This document shows, in pieces, positions 6,935-15,291 of a stretch of 43,707 nucleotides of DNA. Numbering within the stretch: position 1 is the stretch's first letter; each line of letters starts with the position of its first letter. The translations under genes and the position numbers were made by a program. Below the pieces are notes generated by a model. The model was not told the DNA's origin and ran no database searches. It worked only from the letters and a program-made list of their open reading frames with translations. Origin of the DNA: Bacillota bacterium (lineage in GTDB: Bacteria > Sysuimicrobiota > Sysuimicrobiia > Sysuimicrobiales > Segetimicrobiaceae). The DNA lies in contig JAJPIA010000032.1 of the NCBI GenBank assembly GCA_021324975.1, forward strand, positions 1 through 43,707, written 5' to 3'.

Positions 6935-7846
6935 GTGAAAATCGGGCTGATGGTTCTCCTGGGAAACGACCGCGAAACCTACAGCAAGCGTTCGTACGAC
7001 TCGATCCGCGCCGTCGCGCAACAAGCGGAACGAGATGGCTTCGATGCCATCTGGCTCGCCGACCACCTTTTGTATCGCAGCCCTGGTGAACCGACGCGGG
7101 GAATTTGGGAGTGCTGGACCATGTTGGCGGCGCTCGCGGAGGCGACCCGCCGGGTGGAGATCGGCACGCTCGTGCTGTGTAATTCCTTCCGCAACCCGGC
7201 GATCCTGGCGAAAATGGCGACGGCCGCGGACGAGGTCAGCCATGGGCGCTTGATCCTAGGTGTCGGCGCCGGATGGAACGAGCCGGAGTATCAGGCGTTC
7301 GGGCTACCGTTTGATCATCGCGTGGACCGCTTCGAAGAAGCCTTGCAAATCCTCAAGCCGCTTCTTCGCGAGGGCTACGCGGATTTCGCAGGACAGTATT
7401 ATCAAGCGCGCAACTGCGAGGATCTCCCGCGCGGGCCCCGACCGGAAGGGCCGCCGCTAATGGTAGGTACCAGAGGCCCACGCATGCTCAAGCTGACCGC
7501 CCGGTACGCCGACCTCTGGAACGTCGGCTATATGGGCAAGCCCGAGACCATGGCGGAGCCTCTTGCCCAAATTGAGCGCGCGTGCCGCGAGGTCGGACGC
7601 GACCCGGCGACCATCGGGGTCACGGCGCTCGTCGGCCTGTGGTTCCCCGATCTCCAAGCCAAGCAGCCGAGGTTCTTCCCGACGCCCCTCACGGGAACGG
7701 CGCAGGAGATCGCCGGGGCGATGCGCGGCTATGCCAAACTCGGGGTTCAGCACATCATGTTTCAATGTGAGCCCTACACCGCCGAAGCGCTGAGGCGCCT
7801 GACGGAAGCGCTCCAGTTCTATCGCGGCATGGAGCGGACAAATTAG
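6935..7846 (+). CDS. LLM-class (luciferase-like) flavin-dependent oxidoreductase
   Basis: A 303-residue TIM-barrel protein of the bacterial luciferase-like superfamily (FMN- or F420-dependent). It begins MKIGLMVLLGNDRETY. Family segments visible are GFDAIWLADHLL near residue 37, GTLVLCNSFRNPAILAK near 77, the strongly conserved HGRLILGVGAGWNEPEYQAF near 102, and PPLMVGTRGPRMLKLTARYA near 173. Such enzymes oxidise or reduce diverse small organic substrates, and the substrate cannot be predicted. The GTG start is preceded by AGAGGG about seven bases upstream. The gene stands alone, downstream of the inverted-repeat region, which may control it. GC content here returns to the high level of the rest of the window. 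Confidence 0.85.
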   Translation: MKIGLMVLLGNDRETYSKRSYDSIRAVAQQAERDGFDAIWLADHLLYRSPGEPTRGIWECWTMLAALAEATRRVEIGTLVLCNSFRNPAILAKMATAADEVSHGRLILGVGAGWNEPEYQAFGLPFDHRVDRFEEALQILKPLLREGYADFAGQYYQARNCEDLPRGPRPEGPPLMVGTRGPRMLKLTARYADLWNVGYMGKPETMAEPLAQIERACREVGRDPATIGVTALVGLWFPDLQAKQPRFFPTPLTGTAQEIAGAMRGYAKLGVQHIMFQCEPYTAEALRRLTEALQFYRGMERTN

Positions 7847-8301
7847 ATCCATCGACGGAGAACCAAGTTTGGTCCGTGCGTAACGGGTCGGCACTCCGGG
7901 GGAATCGCAGATTGTCGGCACAAAACCCTATCGGCGCGCCCTCTGTGTCATACCTATCTTGCGGCGCGTGAAGAGACGGTAGGTCTCGCCTGCCCCCGCG
8001 ATGCTCGGCCGCGTGCGGGGGGGCGCAGGTGGAACGCATACGTGCGGCCATCACCGGAGACGGTCCACGATTGTGCAAGAAACGGCACGACTTTCCCGGT
8101 CGGGGTCTTTGCTCGTGAGGCCTTAGGCGAATTCGGTTTGACATCTTTTCTGTCGTTTCGCTCAGTACCGGCGAGTAGACTATCTGGTCAACTATTCGGC
8201 GTTGCATCTCGAATGTCTCTACGAGTTTCATAGAAGCTGAGCGCGATTGGCCACGACGCCTTCGGGTACATAAGTCATGTAGGGGGGAAAGGGGTGACCA
8301 C
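7847..8301. other. Gene-free stretch with hairpin
   Basis: No recognisable coding region in 455 bp. A short dyad ACCAAGTTTGGT lies just after the oxidoreductase stop (near 7862-7873). A GC-rich hairpin (CCCCCGC at 7993-7999 with GCGGGGG at 8015-8021) follows further on, without a T-run. A minus-strand frame across 7755-8303 is open but overlaps the end of the oxidoreductase and has no recognisable content. Confidence 0.4.
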
Positions 8302-8625
8302 ATGACGAGCCTGAAGCGCTACGTCGTCGTTGGGGTCGCTGGGCTGATGCTGGCGGGCATACCCGCTGCGGTTGTCGCGGTCCCGGCCCACGCGCAAGGA
8401 TTCTACATACAAATGGGCCCCGGCGGCCCCGGCGCGGACTGGGACCGGTTCTGTCGCGAAGCGTACTACGTGGGCGACTGGCACGCGATCCGCCGGTGCC
8501 GCGCCTATTACCGAGATTACTATCGTCACGACTATTACTATGAGCAGGCCCCCTATCCGTACGACTATTATCGGGAGCCTCCGTACCCGATGGCTCCGAC
8601 GCAGTCGGAGCCCCAGCAGCATTAG
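8302..8625 (+). CDS. Small secreted Tyr-rich protein, unknown function
   Basis: A 107-residue protein. It starts with a clear signal peptide: positive MTSLKRY, hydrophobic VVVGVAGLMLAGIPAAVVAV, and an AHA-QG cleavage site near residues 30-32. The mature part is Gly/Pro-rich and then strikingly Tyr-rich with charged partners (RAYYRDYYRHDYYYEQAPY), ending in a Pro/Gln/Ser tail. Two Cys (FCREAYY and RRCRAYY) could form a disulfide. ATG 8302 follows AAAGGGG with good spacing. Similar low-complexity YRDYY-type secreted proteins exist in Proteobacteria and soil bacteria without known function. I do not assign a role; the compartment is periplasm or outside the cell. Confidence 0.7.
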   Translation: MTSLKRYVVVGVAGLMLAGIPAAVVAVPAHAQGFYIQMGPGGPGADWDRFCREAYYVGDWHAIRRCRAYYRDYYRHDYYYEQAPYPYDYYREPPYPMAPTQSEPQQH

Positions 8626-8775
8626 CGACGACGGCAGATCGGCGGCGCCCAGGAGGCTGGTCTCGCCGTTCAGGAGTCGGACCGCCTTCGTCGTTGTGAC
8701 TGTGCAGTTTAGTCTAGTAGCCGCGGGAACGGGGCATGATCGTCGCAGAAGCTGCCGTGCCTCGCCGAGGTCCTT

Positions 8776-9036
8776 GTGACAACGAACCGCAAGCCGATGG
8801 TGTTGGTGGAAAGGCGGGACAGAAGCCCCCTTGGGGTGGCCCGCCGCAAGCGATTTGATGAGTCACTGGCGCTGCTCCGGGCATTGGGCTTGTCTCCCGC
8901 GGCCATCGAGCACTATCGACGGTTGGCCCGCAAGACTCACCGGCTTCCCCATGAGCTCGTACGCGGGGTGGCCGAGCGCGCGGCCGAGGATGCCACGCTG
9001 GTTGCTATGATCTCGCTCGGCCGAGGTCCCGCATAG
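8776..9036 (+). CDS. Small hypothetical protein
   Basis: 86 residues starting at GTG, with GAGG about six bases upstream. It is basic in the first third and mostly predicted helical (RFDESLALLRALGLSPAAIE, HELVRGVAERAAEDATLVAM), with no signal peptide or membrane segment. I recognise no family. The amphipathic helical periodicity and clean ribosome site argue that it is real, but the short length leaves doubt. It stands alone between the Tyr-rich secreted protein and the hydrolase. Confidence 0.45.
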   Translation: MTTNRKPMVLVERRDRSPLGVARRKRFDESLALLRALGLSPAAIEHYRRLARKTHRLPHELVRGVAERAAEDATLVAMISLGRGPA

Positions 9037-9202
9037 GATCGACGGGTCCCCCCCGCGGTCGCCGCGATCGCATACCCCGTCGCTGCGGGTGGCCCGCGGT
9101 GGCGTGGTAGAATAAGTCCCGCTTCACGTCCGCCCAGGTTGGATGCCGGTCCGTGCGTCCGCAGCAGGCGTATCGGCAGGTGGCATCAAGGGAGGGGTGT
9201 GC

Positions 9203-10162
9203 GTGGTCGGGCTCTACCCCGAAATCGAACCGTACGATCGCGGTATGCTCGACGTCGGTGATGGCCACCGCACGTACTGGGAGACGTGCGGTAACCCGGG
9301 CGGCAAGGCCGCCGTCGTCCTGCATGGCGGCCCAGGATCGGGCTGCACAGAGTGGCATCGCCGGCTCTTCGATCCGCAAGCGTATCGCATCGTGCTGTTT
9401 GACCAGCGTGGATGCGGCCGGAGCACGCCGCACGTCGGCGGACCCGATACGACCCTCGAGCACAACACGACCTGGCATCTGGTCGCCGACATCGAGCGGT
9501 TGCGGCACCATCTGGGCATCGCCCGGTGGCTCGTGCTCGGCGGCTCTTGGGGGAGCACGCTGGCGCTCGCTTATGCGGAGCGGCATCCCGACCGGGTGAC
9601 CGAGCTGATCCTCTTCGGCGTGACGACCGGCCGGCGCAAAGAGTTCGACTGGTGGTTTCGCGGTGGCGTGGCCCCGCTGTTCCCGGCGCAGTGGGAGCGT
9701 CTCTGCGCCGCCGTGCCCCCTGATGCGCGGCACTACGATATCATCGAGACCTACAGCCGCCTGCTCAACGATGCTGACCTCGCGGTCCGCGAACGGGCTG
9801 CCGTGGAATGGTGCATGTGGGAATCGGCGACGCTGGCGTGGCCGCCGTTACCGCGTCTGGCGCCGCGCTTCACCGACCCCGCATACGCGATGGCGTTCGC
9901 CCGCTTGGTGACGCACTACGTCCGGCACGACGGGTGGATCGAGGACGACGCCCTGCTGCGCGGCGCCGGTGTCCTCGCGGCAGTGCCGGGAACCATGGTG
10001 CAGGGCCGCCTCGACGTCGGGGCACCGATCGCATGGGCGTGGGATCTGCACCGCGTCTGGCCCAGCGCTCAACTGATGGTCGTGGAGAGCGAGGGCCACG
10101 CGCCCGGGCCGGGTGCCACCGAGGCGCTGGTACGGTCGACCGATGCGTTCGTACCGCGGTGA
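9203..10162 (+). CDS. pip: Proline iminopeptidase-type alpha/beta hydrolase
   Basis: A 319-residue peptidase family S33 protein, close to the usual ~313. The N-terminus LYPEIEPYDRGMLDVGDGH and HGGPGSGC (oxyanion loop, about residue 41) are typical of proline iminopeptidases. FDQRGCGRSTPH follows, then the nucleophile elbow GGSWGSTLALAYAERHPDR with Ser near residue 114. The likely acid Asp lies in VQGRLDVG and the His in ESEGHAPG. It should release N-terminal proline from peptides in the cytosol, although other aminopeptidase substrates are possible. GTG 9203 was chosen because GGAGGGG ends five bases before it; GTG 9197 is the close alternative. It is convergent with the SnoaL-like gene. Confidence 0.85.
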   Translation: MVGLYPEIEPYDRGMLDVGDGHRTYWETCGNPGGKAAVVLHGGPGSGCTEWHRRLFDPQAYRIVLFDQRGCGRSTPHVGGPDTTLEHNTTWHLVADIERLRHHLGIARWLVLGGSWGSTLALAYAERHPDRVTELILFGVTTGRRKEFDWWFRGGVAPLFPAQWERLCAAVPPDARHYDIIETYSRLLNDADLAVRERAAVEWCMWESATLAWPPLPRLAPRFTDPAYAMAFARLVTHYVRHDGWIEDDALLRGAGVLAAVPGTMVQGRLDVGAPIAWAWDLHRVWPSAQLMVVESEGHAPGPGATEALVRSTDAFVPR

Positions 10163-10186
10163 TGGCGGGCGCGGGTCAGGTGCGCC

Positions 10187-10597
10187 TCACCAGGGGACGT
10201 CGAGATGCCGGATGCGCCACCCGGCATCGGTCCGGACCAGCCGCGCGGTGAACGCGCCCAGCGTTCGGGCGGGGCCGCGCGCCGTGCCATCCGCGGCGAG
10301 GCGATAGACGCGCGGATGCCATAGTGCCTCCGCGTGGTCGGGGCTGACGTGGATACGGTACCCGTCGGTTACGTAACGAGCGCGGGGCTTGCGCTGGAGG
10401 TAGTCACGAAACTGCCGGACTACGGCGTTTCGGCCGTGCCGGTGCTGAGTGTCGAACCAGTTGACCGCGACGTCGCCCGTAAAAATTGTGTCCAGGGATT
10501 CCCAGCGTTGATGGTTGAGCGCCTCCTGGAATCGCACGAGCAGTTCATCGATCGCAGCGGTGTCGGACTTGGGCGCGGGCATAGCAAGGGCGGCCAT
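10187..10597 (-). CDS. SnoaL/NTF2-like protein
   Basis: A 136-residue protein with the compact cone-like NTF2 fold expected from its pattern: an initial helix (AIDELLVRFQEALNHQRWES), then LDTIFTGDVAVNWFDTQHRHGR with a conserved trailing RNAVVRQF, and C-terminal strands closing with AGWRIRHLDVPW. Many SnoaL-like proteins are small isomerases, dehydratases or ligand binders. No catalytic pair can be assigned here. The ATG start is well supported by AGAGGAG seven to eight bases upstream. It is divergent from the GT39 gene, with about 90 bp between them for both promoters. Confidence 0.7.
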   Translation of the reverse strand: MAALAMPAPKSDTAAIDELLVRFQEALNHQRWESLDTIFTGDVAVNWFDTQHRHGRNAVVRQFRDYLQRKPRARYVTDGYRIHVSPDHAEALWHPRVYRLAADGTARGPARTLGAFTARLVRTDAGWRIRHLDVPW

Positions 10598-10687
10598 CGG
10601 GATCTCCTCTGATGAGTGAAGTGATATGCTTCACGGGGTTTAACGTCCACGGCGCGCGAACTGCATCCCGCCGCGGCACACGTTAGC

Positions 10688-12169
10688 GTGGCGGCGCTCG
10701 AGACCGGCGGGGCACGACTCGTTCCCCCGCCTCGCTTTCGTGTGTGGAGACTCCGTCTTGCGCTCGCGGCGGTGCTGGCGCTGGCGACGATGGTACGCCT
10801 GCACTGGATCGGCCTCGGGTCGCTCGACATCGACGAAGCGTTCGCCCTCTGGGTCGCCCGCCATCCGGTTCAGGGCATCTGGTCTGCGCTGGCGAGGCTC
10901 GACGATCATCCGCCGCTCTACTATCTCGCGCTCCATGTTTGGGTCCGGGCGTTCGGCGACGCCCCGGTGACGCTCCGGATGCTCTCGGTCGCAAGCGGTG
11001 TGCTGACCGTTGCGCTGGCCTACGCCCTGGGGCGTCTGGCCGGCGGCCGGGCCCTGGGCGTGCTCGCGGCGCTGTTGGTTGCGCTGGCACCCGACCTTGT
11101 CCGGTGGAGCCAGGAGGCCAGGATGTACGCGCTGGAAACGTCGGCCCTGACCGGCGCGACCGCGGCCGCGGCCGCGCTGCTGGCCGATGATGGACGCTCG
11201 CGCGCCGCCTGGGTTGGATATGTCGGAGCCACGTCGGCCGCCGTGTGGACCGACTACACCGCATTGCTCTTCCCCGTGGCGGTGACGGCGGTCCTCGTCT
11301 GGATCGCATGGACGCTCCCCCGCGCGGCGCGACCTCCGTTTGTGCGGAGGTGGGCGCTGGCGCACCTTGCCACGGCGGTGCTGTGCGCTCCCGCGCTCGT
11401 CTTGCTCGCGCGGCAGGTTGGGGGAGGAACGGTTGTCGCGTGGTACGCCCTCAACCCGTACGCAGTGCCTGCGGCCGCGTTGGCGGCCGCCCTTGTCCTC
11501 ATGCTCGGACGAGCAGCGTGGCCGGACAACCCCCGCTGGGTGGCCCTCACGACGGCATTGTGGGTTGTCCCGATCGGGTGCCTCATGGGGATGTCGGTTG
11601 TCGTCCCGATATTTGTAAAACGCTCGTACCTCTGGACCGACGTGCCGCTTGGGCTTGTCCTGTCGGCGGCGTTGTTGCGGGTGCGCCGCCCCGCCGCCCT
11701 GAGACTCGCCCTGGCCGCGGTCATCGCGGTTGGTACGGCCGCCGGGCTGGCGGCCCATTATCGCGACGACCTTGGGGGAGACGTCCTTCGCGGGTGGGAT
11801 CAGGCGGCCGAGTATGTGGCCACGCGAGCGCGTGCCGGGGATCTGCTGCTCTTTTACGTCCCGTATGTGCAGCCGGCGTTCGACTACTATTCGGCACGGT
11901 ACCGGTTGTCTGTCGAGGAGCGCGGCATACCGGTGGATTTCGGCGGCGGACGGACCCTGTTTCCGCCGCTCCGCAGCGCCGACACCGCCCACGTGCGCGC
12001 CCTTCTCGTGGGGCGGTCCCGGGTGTGGTTCGTGCACGGGATGTACCCCAGCGCGAGGCCGATTCTCGACGTGCTGGGGGCGCAGGGGCGCCTGATCGAT
12101 AGTCGGGCGGTGACGCCTGCGCTCAGGATCTACCTGTACGAAATCCGGTCCCCCCGTCCGTCGAAGTAG
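10688..12169 (+). CDS. GT39/ArnT-like membrane glycosyltransferase
   Basis: A 493-residue polytopic membrane protein of the GT-C fold. Hallmarks are the first periplasmic loop LDIDEAFALWVARH (residues ~47-60, with the catalytic-type Asp-Glu pair), DDHPPLYYLALH near 75, and WSQEARMYALETSAL near 140. About ten hydrophobic helices are visible, followed by a soluble C-terminal domain. Such enzymes use polyprenyl-phosphate sugars to glycosylate lipids or proteins on the outer face of the inner membrane. The acceptor is unknown. GTG 10688 is the start given by the open frame; an SD-like site is weak (ACACGTTAGC), so a later start is possible. No other envelope-glycan genes are adjacent. Confidence 0.8.
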   Translation: MAALETGGARLVPPPRFRVWRLRLALAAVLALATMVRLHWIGLGSLDIDEAFALWVARHPVQGIWSALARLDDHPPLYYLALHVWVRAFGDAPVTLRMLSVASGVLTVALAYALGRLAGGRALGVLAALLVALAPDLVRWSQEARMYALETSALTGATAAAAALLADDGRSRAAWVGYVGATSAAVWTDYTALLFPVAVTAVLVWIAWTLPRAARPPFVRRWALAHLATAVLCAPALVLLARQVGGGTVVAWYALNPYAVPAAALAAALVLMLGRAAWPDNPRWVALTTALWVVPIGCLMGMSVVVPIFVKRSYLWTDVPLGLVLSAALLRVRRPAALRLALAAVIAVGTAAGLAAHYRDDLGGDVLRGWDQAAEYVATRARAGDLLLFYVPYVQPAFDYYSARYRLSVEERGIPVDFGGGRTLFPPLRSADTAHVRALLVGRSRVWFVHGMYPSARPILDVLGAQGRLIDSRAVTPALRIYLYEIRSPRPSK

Positions 12170-12273
12170 CCGGCGGGGTCTCGCCGCACGGACCGCTTCG
12201 CATCGCGGCGGGGCAGGGTGCGCTCCTGGACCGTTGAATGGTATGGGATCATCGGCGAGGACAGGGAGGAATC

Positions 12274-13680
12274 GTGAAGCCCAGGACCATCATCGACAAG
12301 ATCTGGGACGCGCACGTCGTGCGAAGCGCACCCGAGCAGCCGGATGTATTGTTCGTGGACATGCACCTCGTGCACGAGGTGACGACGCCGCAGGCGTTTG
12401 AGGGGCTGCGCCTCGCGGGGCGACGGGTCCGGCGGCCCGACCTTACGTTCGCGACACTCGATCACAACGTACCGACCTGGCCGCGATCCCAGCCCGTGAC
12501 GGATCCCATTAGTCGGCGCCAGATCGCCGCGTTGGAAGACAACTGCCGCGCCTTCGGGATCCGGTTGGAGGGACTGGAGAGCCGCCGGCAGGGTATCGTT
12601 CACATCATCGGGCCGGAACTGGGGCTCACGCAACCCGGTATGCTGATCGCCTGCGGTGACAGCCACACCGGCACGCACGGCGCGCTCGGCGCCCTGGCCT
12701 TCGGCATCGGCACGACGGAGGTCGAGCACGTGCTCGCCACGCAGACCGTGCCGCTCCGGCGCCCGAAGACGATGGAAGTGAGGGTCGAGGGTGCGTTGCC
12801 GCCTGGAACCACGCCCAAGGATCTCATCCTCGGCATCATTCGCCAGATCGGTGTCGGAGGCGGGATCGGCCATATCATCGAGTACACGGGATCGACAATC
12901 CGCGGACTGTCTGTCGAAGGCCGGCTCACGGTCTGCAACATGACGGTGGAAGGCGGCGGGCGGGCCGGGATCATCGCGCCCGATGACCAGACCTTCACGT
13001 ACGTGGCGGGCCGGCCGTACGCGCCGCCGGGCCGCTTGTGGGACGAAGCGCTCGCGTACTGGGAGACGCTTCCGACCGATCCCGGTGCCGTCTACGACCG
13101 GCGTGTCGACGTCGATGCCGCGACGATCGCGCCGTTCGTCACGTGGGGCACCAACCCATCTCAGTCGGAGCCGGTGACGGGACGGGTGCCGGATCCCAGC
13201 GCGGTCCGAGACCCGGCGGTACGCCGTGCGATCGAGCGGGCGCTGACGTACATGGCGCTACGCCCGGGGACGCCGATTCAAGAGATCGCGATCGACCGTG
13301 TGTTCATCGGATCCTGCACGAACGCCCGCCTCGAAGACCTCCGGGCGGCGGCCCGGATGGTCGCAGGACGCAGAGTGCACGCCAACGTACGGGCGATGGT
13401 CGTCCCCGGCTCGCAGCAGGTTAAGGCCGCCGCGGAGCGGGAACGTCTCGATCGTATTTTCACGGACGCCGGGTTCGAGTGGCGGGAAGCCGGGTGCTCC
13501 ATGTGCCTGGGCATGAACCCAGACATCCTGGGCCCCGGAGAGCGCTGCGCATCCACCTCGAACCGCAACTTCGAGGGGCGCCAGGGCCCCGGCGGGCGGA
13601 CCCACCTCGTCAGCCCGCCCATGGCGGCGGCGGCGGCGATCGCGGGGCGTTTTGTCGATATCCGCGAGTGGAGGGCGTAG
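12274..13680 (+). CDS. leuC: 3-isopropylmalate dehydratase large subunit
   Basis: 468 residues, the normal length of bacterial (E. coli-type) LeuC. It isomerises 2-isopropylmalate to 3-isopropylmalate in leucine synthesis, in the cytosol, as a heterodimer with LeuD. Visible motifs are [18 protein letters not shown] near 28, [30 protein letters not shown] near 130, and the [4Fe-4S] ligands: Cys in [16 protein letters not shown] and the pair in [31 protein letters not shown] near the end is the substrate loop. GTG 12274 has GGAGG five bases upstream; the longer open frame start is not needed. leuD follows two bases after the stop. Confidence 0.96.
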   Translation: MKPRTIIDKIWDAHVVRSAPEQPDVLFVDMHLVHEVTTPQAFEGLRLAGRRVRRPDLTFATLDHNVPTWPRSQPVTDPISRRQIAALEDNCRAFGIRLEGLESRRQGIVHIIGPELGLTQPGMLIACGDSHTGTHGALGALAFGIGTTEVEHVLATQTVPLRRPKTMEVRVEGALPPGTTPKDLILGIIRQIGVGGGIGHIIEYTGSTIRGLSVEGRLTVCNMTVEGGGRAGIIAPDDQTFTYVAGRPYAPPGRLWDEALAYWETLPTDPGAVYDRRVDVDAATIAPFVTWGTNPSQSEPVTGRVPDPSAVRDPAVRRAIERALTYMALRPGTPIQEIAIDRVFIGSCTNARLEDLRAAARMVAGRRVHANVRAMVVPGSQQVKAAAERERLDRIFTDAGFEWREAGCSMCLGMNPDILGPGERCASTSNRNFEGRQGPGGRTHLVSPPMAAAAAIAGRFVDIREWRA

Positions 13681-13682
13681 CG

Positions 13683-14294
13683 ATGGAACCGTTCACGGAG
13701 CACACCGGCGTCGTCCTGCCGCTCGACCGGGCTGACGTCGATACGGATCTGATCATCCCGGCCCGGTTCCTCAAGCGCACCGGGCGGACCGGCTACGGCG
13801 ACATGCTGTTCTTCACGCTCCGGTTCGACGCCGGCGGCATGCCGCTCCAGGATTCGACCTTCGCCAAGCCGCAATATCGCGGGGCCACGGTGCTGGTGGC
13901 CGGACCGAACTTCGGGTGCGGGTCCTCCCGCGAGCACGCGGCGTGGGCTCTGCGGGAGTATGGGTTTCGCGCCATCATCGCGCCTTCGTTTGCGAATATC
14001 TTCGCGGTCAACGCGGCCCAAAACGGCGTGCTCACGGTCGTGTTGCCCGAGGAACGAGTCCGTCAGATGCTGGAGACGGCGGCCGCGCGCGAGGGCTACC
14101 AGCTTACCGTGAACCTGGAGCAGCAGACGGTGACGGACGGGTTCGGCCGGCGGGACCGGTTTGAGATCGATCCCTTTACCAAGCACTGCTTGCTGCACGG
14201 CTTGGACGCGATCGGGCTCACACTGCAGGCGTCCGACGACATCGCTCGCTTTGAGTCTTCCCGCCCCGCGTGGATGCCGCGAGTCACGACATAG
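13683..14294 (+). CDS. leuD: 3-isopropylmalate dehydratase small subunit
   Basis: 203 residues, the E. coli-type LeuD length. It forms the swivelling domain that completes the isopropylmalate isomerase active site with LeuC. Seen in the sequence: HTGVVLPLDRADVDTDLIIP at the N-terminus, RFLKRTGRTGYG, and the substrate-recognition loop FGCGSSREHAAWALREYGFR near residue 77. AIIAPSFANIFAVNAAQNGV and HCLLHGLDAIGLTLQ follow. ATG lies two bases after the leuC stop, so the two are certainly co-transcribed. No leuA or leuB is found in the window, so leucine genes are scattered in this genome or the pair serves another hydro-lyase role. Confidence 0.96.
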   Translation: MEPFTEHTGVVLPLDRADVDTDLIIPARFLKRTGRTGYGDMLFFTLRFDAGGMPLQDSTFAKPQYRGATVLVAGPNFGCGSSREHAAWALREYGFRAIIAPSFANIFAVNAAQNGVLTVVLPEERVRQMLETAAAREGYQLTVNLEQQTVTDGFGRRDRFEIDPFTKHCLLHGLDAIGLTLQASDDIARFESSRPAWMPRVTT

Positions 14295-14360
14295 ACTGAC
14301 CGCCTGCACCCCGCTTAGTCCACGCCGGCCGGCGGCTGTCGTCCCGCTACATCCGACGCG

Positions 14361-15134
14361 TCACGGCTTCGCGGCGCGCACGAGCGTCACGTACTCATCC
14401 ACCGCCTCGCTGCCCGTGATGATGCGCAGGATCAGCTCATCGACGGCGCCATCCCAGTCGGCGAGGGCCGCGGGGAGTCTGTCCGCGGCCGCGACGGCAA
14501 TCGCAGCTTCGGTCGGCGATGCCCTCATACGGGCAAAGTGGGCCTGGTACGCCGGGATGGTCGCATATCGCGCTGCTTCGTCGGTCAGCCTGGTCCGGGC
14601 TGCATCTCCGATCGCGGCACGCACGTAGGCCAGGACCGGCGGCGTCTGGCGGCCGGCCTCGGCGGCGCCGGCGCGCACCCATTCCGCAGAGCGGCGCGCA
14701 TGCGCAGGGGTCAGCCAGTTGAGGAGCACGCCGTCTGACAGCGCGCCCGCGAGCCGGCACATCTGCGGCCCCAACGCGGCCACAATCAGCCGCGCCGGCA
14801 GCGCGGAGCGCAGAGCGGCGACGCCGTCCCGCACCCGGGCCAGCGCACCCGGATTGGCGCTGCCGACACCGAGAAGCAAACGGTCCAGCGGCAGCCCGTT
14901 GGCCCGCACGCCGTCAGCAATACTCGCGGCCCCGCGCGTCTGCAGCGGGATCACGCCGACCCCCAACCGGATGCGCTGTGTGTGCCGAGACGCGACCGTG
15001 AGGGCGGCGAGGCCGTCGATCGAGCCGGGATAATTGACCCAACACGAGTGGTACCCGAGCGCCTCGGCTTCGCGCGCCGCGGCCTCGATGATCGCGGGCG
15101 CAACGCCCGCAAACAATGCAACGCCTCGTCGCAT
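14361..15134 (-). CDS. LLM-class flavin-dependent oxidoreductase (second)
   Basis: 257 residues of a luciferase-like, probably F420-type oxidoreductase. It begins MRRGVALFAGVAPAIIEAAA. AREAEALGYHSCWVNYPGS near residue 22, HTQRIRLGVGVIPLQTRGAA near 55, and GLPLDRLLLGVGSANPGALA near 82 follow the barrel pattern of the family. It is shorter than typical (300-350), with compressed loops. The long upstream open frame is spurious: ATG 15134 has AAAGGA about eight bases before it. It is convergent with leuD and divergent from the hydroxyacid dehydrogenase. The substrate is unknown, and FMN rather than F420 use cannot be excluded. Confidence 0.75.
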   Translation of the reverse strand: MRRGVALFAGVAPAIIEAAAREAEALGYHSCWVNYPGSIDGLAALTVASRHTQRIRLGVGVIPLQTRGAASIADGVRANGLPLDRLLLGVGSANPGALARVRDGVAALRSALPARLIVAALGPQMCRLAGALSDGVLLNWLTPAHARRSAEWVRAGAAEAGRQTPPVLAYVRAAIGDAARTRLTDEAARYATIPAYQAHFARMRASPTEAAIAVAAADRLPAALADWDGAVDELILRIITGSEAVDEYVTLVRAAKP

Positions 15135-15291
15135 CCGTGCCGTCCTTTCGCCTGCGCGTTTCCGTCGGCACAGTGTTTTGCGGCCGGCCGAACGAGGACC
15201 TCTCGCCGGTCGGTGCCGAAAAGGAAAGGGCCGCCCAAATAAGCCCGACGTCCGGCGACGCGCCGCAATCCGTCCACGTGCGAGGTGGTCG

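Noticed and set aside
7755-8303. 182-codon minus-strand frame across the gap after the LLM gene
   Set aside because: Starts opposite the Tyr-rich gene and ends inside the LLM gene; composition resembles an antisense shadow and no motif is present.
10640-12037. 465-codon minus-strand frame opposite the GT39 gene
   Set aside because: Shadow of a membrane protein gene: very Arg/Gly/His-rich, without hydrophobic pattern or motif.
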